37,585 nt of DNA from Actinomycetota bacterium. Its GTDB lineage: Bacteria > Actinomycetota > Thermoleophilia > Gaiellales > Gaiellaceae. The position numbers were made by a program, and so were the translations under genes. The notes beneath the pieces are model-generated. The model saw nothing but the letters and a program-made list of their open reading frames with translations. It made no database searches and was not told where the DNA came from. The stretch lies in the NCBI GenBank assembly GCA_005885565.1, contig VAXK01000194.1, positions 1 through 37,585 of the forward strand. The letters run 5' to 3'. Below are positions 15,604-22,900 of the stretch, piece after piece (positions within the stretch are counted from its first letter, which is position 1; every line of letters starts with the position of its first letter).

Positions 15604-16826
15604 GCCCGACCGTCTCGTCCGTGCACGTCCGCGGGATCCTCGACTCGCGGGCGGAGCCGACCGTCGAGGCGGAAGTCGGCCTCGAGAGCGGAGCCTCGGG
15701 ACGCGGGTCGTCGCCGCGCGCGATCGCGCCGGGTCGCCGCGAGCGGCGCGGCCGGGAGCGTCGGGCGCTCGGCGCGGGCGCGGGCCTGCCGCCGCTCCCG
15801 GACCTCGAGGGGCAGGAGTTCCCGACGCAGGCGGCCTTCGACGCCGCGCTCGCCGAGCTGCCGGGCCCGCTGCTCGGCAAGGACGTCACGCTCGCGCTGT
15901 CGCTCGGCTTCTGCCGGGCGACGTGTGTCGAGCTCGCGCGGCCGCTGCACGAGCACCTCGCGGAGCTCGCGGGCAGCCGCCTCGCGGTGCCGCACCCGCT
16001 CGTCAACGTCTTCAGCGGCGGGATCCACGTCGACCGCGACGCGCGGAGCTTCCAGCAGATCATGGTGGCGCCGGAGGGCGCGTCGCTCGCCGACGACCTC
16101 GACGTCGCGCTTCGGGCCTACGCCGCGGTCGAGCGGCGGCTCCGCGAGCACGGCGCTCCGGTCTCGCTGTCGGCGTCGAGCGGCTTCGTCGTCCGAGACG
16201 GCTCCGACGCAGACCTGCTGGAGGAGCTTCGGGCGACGCTCGAGGACGAAGGCTTCGAGGACGTAGGGGCGGGGGTCGACGTCGCCGCCGAGCACCTCGC
16301 CACAGGCAAGGGGGCGTATCGGCTCGGCGGCCGGGAGGTTACGGGCGGGGAGCTCCTCGAGCACCTCGTGCAGCTCGCGTCGGCGTTCGGGCTCGTCTAC
16401 GTCGAGGACCCGTTCGCGCCCGAGGACCGCGACCTCTGGCGCGAGCTCACCTCGAGGCTCGGAGACGACGTGCTCGTCGTCGGCGACGACCTCTTCGTCA
16501 CGAGCGCCGCCTACGTCGACGCCCGGATCGCGAACGCGATCCTGCTGAAGCCGAGCCAGGCGGGGACGGTCACCGCGACCCTCGAGACCGCCCGGACGGC
16601 GGCGCAGGCGGGTCTCGAGCTCTGCGTCTCGCACCGGTCCGGCGAGACGGAGGACGTCGCGGTCTGCGACCTCGCCGTCGCGCTCGGCGCCCGCTACGTG
16701 AAGGTTGGGGGCCCGCGCCGCGGCGACCGCGTCGCCAAGTTCAACCAGCTCATCCGGCTCGCGGAGACCGTCGAGGCACGAGGCTGCCGCGAGCCGCTGC
16801 ACCAGCACGCGACCACAGGAGCGTAA
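15600..16826 (+). CDS. phpG: Enolase homologue of the carboxyphosphonoenolpyruvate step
   Basis: A 408-aa enolase-fold protein. 'GILDSRAEPTVEAEV' opens the N-domain. Metal ligands Asp227 ('GVDVAAEH'), Glu269 ('YVEDPF') and Asp296/297 ('VGDDLF') and the base Lys317 ('LLKPSQAGTV') are present, as are 'SHRSGETED' and 'AKFNQLIRLAE'. The usual 'DEGGFAP' loop reads 'SASSGFVV', so the acid/base Glu is Ser193, and the N-terminal mobile Ser loop has become an Arg-rich stretch. It is therefore unlikely to be the glycolytic enolase and fits the pathway-specific carboxyphosphonoenolpyruvate synthase homologue (PhpG). ATGA overlap with phpH. Confidence 0.88.
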   Translation: MSPTVSSVHVRGILDSRAEPTVEAEVGLESGASGRGSSPRAIAPGRRERRGRERRALGAGAGLPPLPDLEGQEFPTQAAFDAALAELPGPLLGKDVTLALSLGFCRATCVELARPLHEHLAELAGSRLAVPHPLVNVFSGGIHVDRDARSFQQIMVAPEGASLADDLDVALRAYAAVERRLREHGAPVSLSASSGFVVRDGSDADLLEELRATLEDEGFEDVGAGVDVAAEHLATGKGAYRLGGREVTGGELLEHLVQLASAFGLVYVEDPFAPEDRDLWRELTSRLGDDVLVVGDDLFVTSAAYVDARIANAILLKPSQAGTVTATLETARTAAQAGLELCVSHRSGETEDVAVCDLAVALGARYVKVGGPRRGDRVAKFNQLIRLAETVEARGCREPLHQHATTGA

Positions 16827-16830
16827 GCCG

Positions 16831-17706
16831 ATGAACAAGACCACGCAGCTGAAGGAGATGATCCTCGAGCCCGACATCCTCGTCGTCCCGAGCGCCTACG
16901 ACGCGCTCTCGGCGAAGGTGATCGAGAAGAGTGGCTTTCGCGCCGTCCACATGACGGGATCCGGGACGTCGGCGAGCCTGCTCGGCTACCCCGACATGGG
17001 CTTCACGACGATCCCGGAGATGGCGAACCATGCGAAGAACATCGGGCTCGCCGTCGACCTGCCCGTCATCGTCGACTCGGACTCCGGCTACGGCAACGCG
17101 CTCAACGTCACGCGCGCCGTCCGCGAGTTCGAGCGGGCGGGCGTCGCCGGCATCCACATCGAGGACCAGGTGACCCCGAAGCGCTGCGGCCACCTCGAGG
17201 GGAAGCGGGTGATCCCGGCCGAGGAGATGGTGGGCAAGATCGAGGCGGCGGTCGCGGCGCGCGAGGACGACGATTTCCAGCTCATCGCGCGCACCGACGC
17301 CCGCGAGTGCACCGGGATCGAGGACGCGATCGAGCGCGCGAACGCCTACGTCGAGGCGGGCGCGGACTGCATCTTCTTCGAGGCGCCGCTCAACGCCGAC
17401 GAGATGCGCCTCGTCCGGGACGAGGTGGACGCGCCGCTGCTCGCGAACATGGTCGAGGGCGGGAAGACGCCGTGGTTCACCGTGCCGGAGCTCGAGGAGC
17501 TCGGCTTCGGGCTCGTCATCTACCCGCTCTCGGGCTGGATGGCGGCGGCCGCGGTGCTGCGCGAGCTGATGAAGGAGCTCCGCGAGACGGGGACGACACA
17601 GGGCTTCTGGGACCGGATGGGGCTCCAGATGAGCTTCGAGGAGCTGTTCGACCTCTTCGACTACCCGCAGTTCCAGTCGCTCGAAGACCGCTACGTCGTC
17701 CGCTGA
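16831..17706 (+). CDS. Carboxyphosphonoenolpyruvate phosphonomutase (CPEP mutase)
   Basis: A 291-aa member of the PEP mutase/isocitrate lyase superfamily. Segments 'VVPSAYDALSAKVIEKSGF', 'MTGSGTSAS', 'EDQVTPKRCGHLEGKR' (Glu111-Asp112-Gln113), 'NMVEGGKTPWFT' and 'YPLSGWMAAA' match the Streptomyces hygroscopicus CPEP mutase closely, including the length. It has no EDKxxxxxNS motif, so it is not a second PEP mutase. The enzyme rearranges and decarboxylates carboxyphosphonoenolpyruvate to phosphinopyruvate, the step that commits to a phosphinate. AGGAG lies about 9 nt before the ATG. A methylisocitrate-lyase-like role is the alternative, less likely in this operon. Confidence 0.9.
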   Translation: MNKTTQLKEMILEPDILVVPSAYDALSAKVIEKSGFRAVHMTGSGTSASLLGYPDMGFTTIPEMANHAKNIGLAVDLPVIVDSDSGYGNALNVTRAVREFERAGVAGIHIEDQVTPKRCGHLEGKRVIPAEEMVGKIEAAVAAREDDDFQLIARTDARECTGIEDAIERANAYVEAGADCIFFEAPLNADEMRLVRDEVDAPLLANMVEGGKTPWFTVPELEELGFGLVIYPLSGWMAAAAVLRELMKELRETGTTQGFWDRMGLQMSFEELFDLFDYPQFQSLEDRYVVR

Positions 17707-17717
17707 AGGAGGCACGC

Positions 17718-19118
17718 ATGGTGCTGGACGCGGAGCTGCGCGACCGGGGCGCCTTCCTCGACGTCCGCAGCCCTTTCACCGGCGAAGTGATCGGAGAGGT
17801 GCCGCGCGACGGGCCGGCCGAGGCGGCCGCGGCGGCGGCCGCGGTCCGACCGGGGAAGGGGACCCTGGCCCCCGAGGAGCGGGCGGCACTGCTGCGGGCC
17901 GCCGCGGAGGCGCTTGCCCAGCGGCGGGAGGAGTTCGCGGTCGGGATCACGCGCGAGGCGGGCGTGTGCCTCAAGGAGAGCCGCCGCGAGGTGGAGCGGG
18001 CCTGCGGGAACCTGCTCGTCGCGGCCGAGGAGGCGACTCGGATCAACGGGGAGGCGCTTCCGGTCGGTACGGGCGGGAGCCGCAAGCTCGCACTCACCGT
18101 GCGCGAGCCGGTCGGCGTCGTATGCGCGATCACGCCGTTCAACCGGCCGCTGAACCAGGTCGTCGTCAAACTCGCTCCGGCGCTCGCAGCCGGGAACGCG
18201 GTCGTGCTCAAGCCCTCGGAGAAGGCTCCGCTGAGCGGGATCGCCTTCGTGCAGCTTCTGCTCGAGACGGGGCTGCCGCCCGGACTGGTCGCGATCGTCA
18301 CCGGCGAGCCGACCGAGGTCGGCCCGGCGCTCGTGCAGTCGCCCGAGGTCGACATGGTCGCCTTCACGGGCAGCGTCGAGACCGGAGAGGCCGTCGCGCG
18401 CGCGGCCGCACCGCGGAAGCTCCTGCTCGAGCTGGGCGGGAACGACCCGCTGATCGTCCTCGACGACGTCGACCTGCCGCTCGCCGCCAGGCTCGCCGCC
18501 GACGGCGCGCTCGCGACGGCCGGCCAGTCGTGCCGCGGCGTCAAGCGGATCATCGTCTGCGACGACGTCGCCGACGAGCTCGTCCCGCTCCTCGTGGCAC
18601 TGGCCGCGGAGAAGCGCAGCGGCGACCCGCTCGACCCGGAGACGGACGTCGGGCCGTTGATCGACCAGGCCGCGGCCGAGCTCGTGCAGCGGCGCGTCGA
18701 GGACGCGGTCGCCGCCGGCGCCGAGCTCCTGCTCGGCGGCGGGCGCAAGGGCGCCTTCGTCCCGCCGACGGTGCTCGACCGCGTGCCGCCGGACGCCGAG
18801 CTCGTGCGGCGCGAGACGCTCGGCCCGGTCGCGCCGGTGATCCGCGTCCGCGACGAGGACGAGGCGGTCGCGGTCTCGAACTCGACGGTGTACGGGCTCC
18901 AGGCCGGCGTCGTCACCGGGAGCTTCGAGCGCTTCCTGCGCGTCGCGCATCGGCTCGAGGTCGGGGCCGTGAACTACATGGAGAGTCCGTCCTTTGACTC
19001 GCCGCACATCCCCTTCGGCGGGGTCAAGCGGAGCGGCCTCGGCCGAGAGGGAATCCGCTACGCGATCGAGGAGATGACGAGCGTGAAGACGATCACAGTT
19101 CCGAGGCCGTGGCCGTGA
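17718..19118 (+). CDS. phpJ: NAD(P)-dependent aldehyde dehydrogenase
   Basis: A 466-aa aldehyde dehydrogenase superfamily enzyme. Catalytic residues are in place: Asn142 ('TPFNRPLN'), Glu238 ('LELGGNDP') and Cys272 ('GQSCRGVKR'). 'FTGSVETGEAV' forms the cofactor loop and 'FGGVKRSGLGREG' closes the fold. In the phosphinothricin cluster PhpJ is an aldehyde dehydrogenase thought to complete the oxidation of hydroxymethylphosphonate to phosphonoformate after PhpE. A strong Shine-Dalgarno (GAAGGAGG) precedes ATG 17718. It is the last gene of the first operon, and its 3' end overlaps the convergent MFS gene by 26 bp. Confidence 0.88.
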   Translation: MVLDAELRDRGAFLDVRSPFTGEVIGEVPRDGPAEAAAAAAAVRPGKGTLAPEERAALLRAAAEALAQRREEFAVGITREAGVCLKESRREVERACGNLLVAAEEATRINGEALPVGTGGSRKLALTVREPVGVVCAITPFNRPLNQVVVKLAPALAAGNAVVLKPSEKAPLSGIAFVQLLLETGLPPGLVAIVTGEPTEVGPALVQSPEVDMVAFTGSVETGEAVARAAAPRKLLLELGGNDPLIVLDDVDLPLAARLAADGALATAGQSCRGVKRIIVCDDVADELVPLLVALAAEKRSGDPLDPETDVGPLIDQAAAELVQRRVEDAVAAGAELLLGGGRKGAFVPPTVLDRVPPDAELVRRETLGPVAPVIRVRDEDEAVAVSNSTVYGLQAGVVTGSFERFLRVAHRLEVGAVNYMESPSFDSPHIPFGGVKRSGLGREGIRYAIEEMTSVKTITVPRPWP

Positions 19119-20328
19119 CCTGCGTCACGTTCACCGCGTGCACGACCGCCGAGGTCGCGAGCGAGCAGGCGCCGAGCAGCCACCAGTACGACGACTCGCC
19201 GCCGTGGTGGACGAAGAAGTTCTGGAGCGCGATCCCCGAGAAGCCGCCCACGCCCTCCCCGACCACCTGGGCGAGCTTGCGGGCGTTGAACGAGAGGACG
19301 TGCCGCCCGGCGTGACCCAGGTGCGCGAACGCGGCGTCGAGGAGCGGCGTCGAGAGCATCTCTGCCAGCGTGAACAAGACGACCGCGGCGTAGACGCCGG
19401 CGAGTGCAGCGCCCGCCGCGCCCAGGACGACGAAGGACACGCCGAAGAGCACGAAGCCGAGGGCGAGCACTTCCATGTAGCTCTCCGAGCGCATCCCGGA
19501 CGGCCGCCGGCTCAGGCCCGCCGCGAGCGGGTACTGGAGCAGGATGATCAGCACCGCGTTGAGCGCGAAGAACGACGCGATCAACCCGCGCGAGCCGAAG
19601 TGGGCGAAGAGGTGCACGGGCAGGCCCGAGAAGAGCTGCGCGTAGAAGAACCAGACGGCCGCGCTCGTGACGATGAGGAAGCGCAGGCTGCGCTCGCGGA
19701 AGAGCCCGACGTAGGAGCGCCAGTCGAGGACGCCGGACGCGGCACGGCGCGGGCGCGGCCGCTCCTCGATCCCGGCCGCGACGACGGCAACGGCCACGAG
19801 GTAGCAGACGCCGACGTAGCCGAAGAGCGCACGGTCGGCGACGTGCCCGACGAGCGCCGTCCCGACGAACGGGCCGACGCCGGCGGCCGCGTTCAGCACG
19901 ACGTTGAGGAGCGCGAACGCCCGCAGCCTCGCGGGCGCATCCTCGACGTTCTCGGCGACGATCGCCTTGCCCACCACGCCGTTGATCGACATCCCGACTC
20001 CCGAAAGCACGAGGAGCGGCGCGGCGTAGGCGTGGGCTCCGACCGCGCCCAGCGCGAGGAAGCAGCCCGCGGTGAGGGCGAGCCCGCCGAGGAGCGCGCG
20101 CTTGCTCGAGACGCGCTCGAGCGCGCCGCCGACGGCGATGCTCGCGCCGCGATACGTCACCAGGAAGGCGAACAGGATCGCGCCGGCGGCGTCCGGGCTG
20201 CCCGTCACGCGCGTCTTCAGGATCACCGGCAGCACCGGGAGCAGGCTGAAGACGCCGAGCTGGGTCACGAAGTACTCGGCCGCGACCACGCCGGCGAGCC
20301 GACCTCGAAGCGAACGCGAGTCAGGCAA
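19093..20328 (-). CDS. MFS transporter, probable phosphinate exporter
   Basis: A 411-aa membrane protein with about 12 hydrophobic segments, an early 'LAGVVAAEYFVTQLGVFSLLPVLP' helix and a charged central loop ('EERPRPRRAASG', about residues 180-190), typical of drug/H+ antiporters of the major facilitator superfamily. I placed the start at TTG 20328: upstream codons run into the divergent ATP-grasp promoter, and a TATTGT (20340-20335) lies about 6 nt before it, compatible with a leaderless message. It sits between the two biosynthetic operons, so export of the product and self-protection is the likely role (inference). Confidence 0.85.
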   Translation of the reverse strand: MPDSRSLRGRLAGVVAAEYFVTQLGVFSLLPVLPVILKTRVTGSPDAAGAILFAFLVTYRGASIAVGGALERVSSKRALLGGLALTAGCFLALGAVGAHAYAAPLLVLSGVGMSINGVVGKAIVAENVEDAPARLRAFALLNVVLNAAAGVGPFVGTALVGHVADRALFGYVGVCYLVAVAVVAAGIEERPRPRRAASGVLDWRSYVGLFRERSLRFLIVTSAAVWFFYAQLFSGLPVHLFAHFGSRGLIASFFALNAVLIILLQYPLAAGLSRRPSGMRSESYMEVLALGFVLFGVSFVVLGAAGAALAGVYAAVVLFTLAEMLSTPLLDAAFAHLGHAGRHVLSFNARKLAQVVGEGVGGFSGIALQNFFVHHGGESSYWWLLGACSLATSAVVHAVNVTQVTATASEL

Positions 20329-20360
20329 CGCGACACAATAGTTGGACGAGCGACCGAGTT
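20329..20360. promoter_or_regulatory. Short divergent promoter interval
   Basis: Only 32 bp separate the MFS gene (minus) and the first ATP-grasp gene (plus). It is locally A/T-richer than its surroundings. TATTGT on the minus strand (20340-20335) is the best -10 candidate and would give a leaderless MFS message. No clear plus-strand -10/-35 pair is visible, although the second operon must start here. Confidence 0.35.
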
Positions 20361-21659
20361 GTGACGATTGGCCCGGTGATCCAACGCGCCGACGCCGCCG
20401 TTGCGGCGGGGAGTCCCTCCTGCCTCGAGGGCCGTCACATCCTCTTCGTGAGCGCGGCATACCTGTACAAGGTCGCGACGCTCAAGGCGGCGAAGCGGTC
20501 GGGACTGACCGTGTCGCTCGTCGGGCTCGAGCTTCCCGAGTGGGCGCGGCCCTACGTCGATCGCTTCGTCGAGGCCGACACGTACGACGAGGACGCGACG
20601 ATCGAGGCGCTGCGGCGCCCCTTCGAGGAGGCGCCGTTCGAGGGAGCCGTCACCTTCTGGGACCGGGACGTCGGCCTCGTCGCCCGCGTCGCCGACGCGT
20701 TCGGCCTGCCGGGCTGCCCGGTCGAGGCTGCCGCGCGGGCGCGGAACAAGCAGGCCGCCCGCGAGGCGTTCGCGGCCGCCGGCCTGCCCCAGCCCCGGTT
20801 CGCGCCCTTCGCGAGCTGGGACGAGCTCGTGGAGGCTGCGCGCGGGATCGGGTTCCCGCTCGTCTGCAAGCCGCTCGGCGCCTCGGGAAGCAAGGGCATC
20901 TTCCGCGTCGAGCGCGAGCCCGACCTCCGAGGCGCCTACGAGCGGATCGAGCGCTTCGTCAGGCCCGAGGCGGACATGATGTTCAGCTACCACAGAGGCC
21001 GCTACCTCGCCGAGGAGTTCATGCCCGGGCCGGAGGTGAGCGTCGAGGGCTTCGCGTTCGGCGGCGACGTCCACGTCGTGGGGGTGACCGAGAAGCGGAC
21101 GACGGACGACCACTTCGTGGAGACCGGCCATGCGTTCCCGGCCCGTTTCGATGTCGAGACGGCGCGCTCCGTTCGCAGGCTCGCCGCGGACGCGGTGCGC
21201 GCGCTCGGCCTCGACGGCTGCCCGTTCCACGTCGAGATCAAGCTCACGGACGAAGGCCCGAAGCTCGTCGAGGTGAACGGGCGCGTCGGCGGCGACCTGA
21301 TCTCGACGCACCTCGTCCCGCACGCGAGCGGGATCGGCATGGTGGAGGGGGCGTTCGCGGTCGCGCTCGGTTGCGCTCCCGACCTCCGCCCGCGCTTCGA
21401 GCGGGCGGCGTCCATCAGGTACCTCCTCGCCGAGCGAGCCGGGGCGCTGCGGGCGTGGCACGTCGACCGCTCCTCCTTCGATCCCGCCGGCGTCGTCGAG
21501 CTCGCCTTCGAGAAGGAGCCGGGAGACCGTGTCGTGCTGCCGCCGGAGCAGTTCGTCGACTACCGGATCGCGTACGTCGTCACCGAGGCCGACGACACGG
21601 CGAGCGCGATCGAGCGGGCGGAGCGGGCGCTCGAGCACGTGACGGCGGAGATCGGATGA
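20361..21659 (+). CDS. ATP-grasp ligase 1 (L-amino-acid-ligase/carboxylate-amine ligase type)
   Basis: A 432-aa ATP-grasp enzyme. The pre-ATP-grasp domain (to about residue 125) is followed by the ATP-lid segment 'LVCKPLGASGSKGIF' (about 168-180) and the Mg-binding core 'VEIKLTDEGPKLVEVNGRVGGD' with Glu304, Asn306 and Arg308 intact. Overall it resembles BacD/YwfE-like ligases that join an amino acid carboxylate to an amine through an acyl phosphate. No carrier protein or NRPS module is present in the window, so this is a natural candidate for peptide bond formation on a phosphinate amino acid. GTG 20361 or GTG 20376 could be the start. It overlaps ATP-grasp 2 by 4 bp. Confidence 0.88.
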   Translation: MTIGPVIQRADAAVAAGSPSCLEGRHILFVSAAYLYKVATLKAAKRSGLTVSLVGLELPEWARPYVDRFVEADTYDEDATIEALRRPFEEAPFEGAVTFWDRDVGLVARVADAFGLPGCPVEAAARARNKQAAREAFAAAGLPQPRFAPFASWDELVEAARGIGFPLVCKPLGASGSKGIFRVEREPDLRGAYERIERFVRPEADMMFSYHRGRYLAEEFMPGPEVSVEGFAFGGDVHVVGVTEKRTTDDHFVETGHAFPARFDVETARSVRRLAADAVRALGLDGCPFHVEIKLTDEGPKLVEVNGRVGGDLISTHLVPHASGIGMVEGAFAVALGCAPDLRPRFERAASIRYLLAERAGALRAWHVDRSSFDPAGVVELAFEKEPGDRVVLPPEQFVDYRIAYVVTEADDTASAIERAERALEHVTAEIG

Positions 21660-22900
21660 GGCGACCGCGCCTCTTCCTCGTCGGGATTGCGGAGACGCAC
21701 GTCGAGCGCGCGATCGCGCGCGCGCAGGCGGTCGGCTTCGAGGTCGTCGTCGGCGACAGCGACCGGAACCTGACTCGCTTCGCCGCGGTGGTCGGAGGGG
21801 CCGACCGGCTCGTGACCGTCGACTACACGAGCTACGCGGACGTGGCCCGAGCCGCCGAGGAGCTCGGGCGGGAGCGGCCGCTGCAGGCGATCTACTCGTT
21901 CAAGCAGGACGCGCTCGCGGCGACGGCCCGCATGCAACGCGACCTCGGCGTCGTCGGCAACCCGCCCCAGGCCGTCGACGCGTGCATCGACAAGCCGACC
22001 GCGCGGCGCCGGCTCGCGCAGGCAGGCGTCGCCGGCGCGCTCTTCCGGACATGCTCGACGGCGGCCGAGCTGGAAGAGTTCGTCCGCGCCCTCGACGCAC
22101 CGGCGGTCGTCAAGCCGGCGGATCGACAGGGGTCGCTGGGCGTCGTCCGGGTCGACGGGCCCCGTCAGGCGACCGCGGCCTTCCAGGAGGCGCGCCGGCA
22201 CGCTCGAAGCGGCCGCGTGCTCGCCGAGGAGCTCGTCGAGGGGCGCGAGGTCTCGATCGAGGCGCTCGTGAGCCGGGGCCGCTGCGTCGTCCTCTGCGTC
22301 ACCGAGAAGCTGCTCTATCCCGGCACCTTCGTCGAGTCCGGGCAGATCACCCCGGACGAAGGCGACGAGCTCTCGCGCGAGGAGTACGAGCGGCTCACGC
22401 GCCGGATCGTCGACGCGCTCGGCGTGCGGCTCGGGCCGCTCCACATCGAATGCTTCCATACCCCGGACGGGCGGGCCGTCGTCGGCGACCTTCACACGCG
22501 CTACGGCGGTGACCACATCCCGACGCTGACCGAGCTCTCGACGGGCTGCGACCTGCATACGCCGATCTTCGAGGAGCTGCTCGGCGTCGACGGCGAGCCG
22601 GCCGCCGCCGCGCCCCCGCGGCGCTTCGCCGGGATCCGCTACCTCGCGCCCGAGCCGGGAACGCTCGCCGCAGTCCGGGGCCTCGAGCGCGCCCGCCGGA
22701 TCCCGGGCGCCGTCGATCTGGGGCTCCTGCGCGAGCCGGGCGAGGAGATCCCGCCCCTGCGCTCGAGCGACGACCGCTCCGCGTGGGTCATCGCCACCGG
22801 CCGCGACCGCAACGCGGTTGTCCGCTCGCTCGCGGAGGCCGAGCGGGCGCTCGAGCTCGTGGTCGAGCGGCCGCTCGAGGAGGCCGCGGCATGGAGCTGA
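21656..22900 (+). CDS. ATP-grasp ligase 2 (with altered metal-site residues)
   Basis: A 414-aa ATP-grasp protein. 'AVVKPADRQGSLGVVRV' is the ATP-lid region, 'EELVEGREVSIEALV' the central strand, and 'TYGGDHIP'-like geometry appears as 'GDLHTRYGGDHIP'. Aligned to the normal E-x-N-x-R of the metal core this reads Asp278-x-His280-x-Arg282, so both metal ligands differ conservatively from the family norm. A C-terminal ligand-binding extension ('RRFAGIRYLAPEPGTL') is typical of amino-acid ligases. It presumably adds a second residue or ligates a different partner from ATP-grasp 1. ATGA overlap upstream, 10-bp overlap downstream. Confidence 0.86.
   Translation: MRRPRLFLVGIAETHVERAIARAQAVGFEVVVGDSDRNLTRFAAVVGGADRLVTVDYTSYADVARAAEELGRERPLQAIYSFKQDALAATARMQRDLGVVGNPPQAVDACIDKPTARRRLAQAGVAGALFRTCSTAAELEEFVRALDAPAVVKPADRQGSLGVVRVDGPRQATAAFQEARRHARSGRVLAEELVEGREVSIEALVSRGRCVVLCVTEKLLYPGTFVESGQITPDEGDELSREEYERLTRRIVDALGVRLGPLHIECFHTPDGRAVVGDLHTRYGGDHIPTLTELSTGCDLHTPIFEELLGVDGEPAAAAPPRRFAGIRYLAPEPGTLAAVRGLERARRIPGAVDLGLLREPGEEIPPLRSSDDRSAWVIATGRDRNAVVRSLAEAERALELVVERPLEEAAAWS

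Noticed and set aside
15600..16826. Housekeeping glycolytic enolase
   Set aside because: The acid/base Glu and the Ser loop are missing and the gene is embedded between phosphinate genes.
19138..20364. A 408-codon plus-strand frame opposite the MFS gene
   Set aside because: It is highly charged and has no family motifs. The minus strand encodes a regular 12-segment membrane protein.
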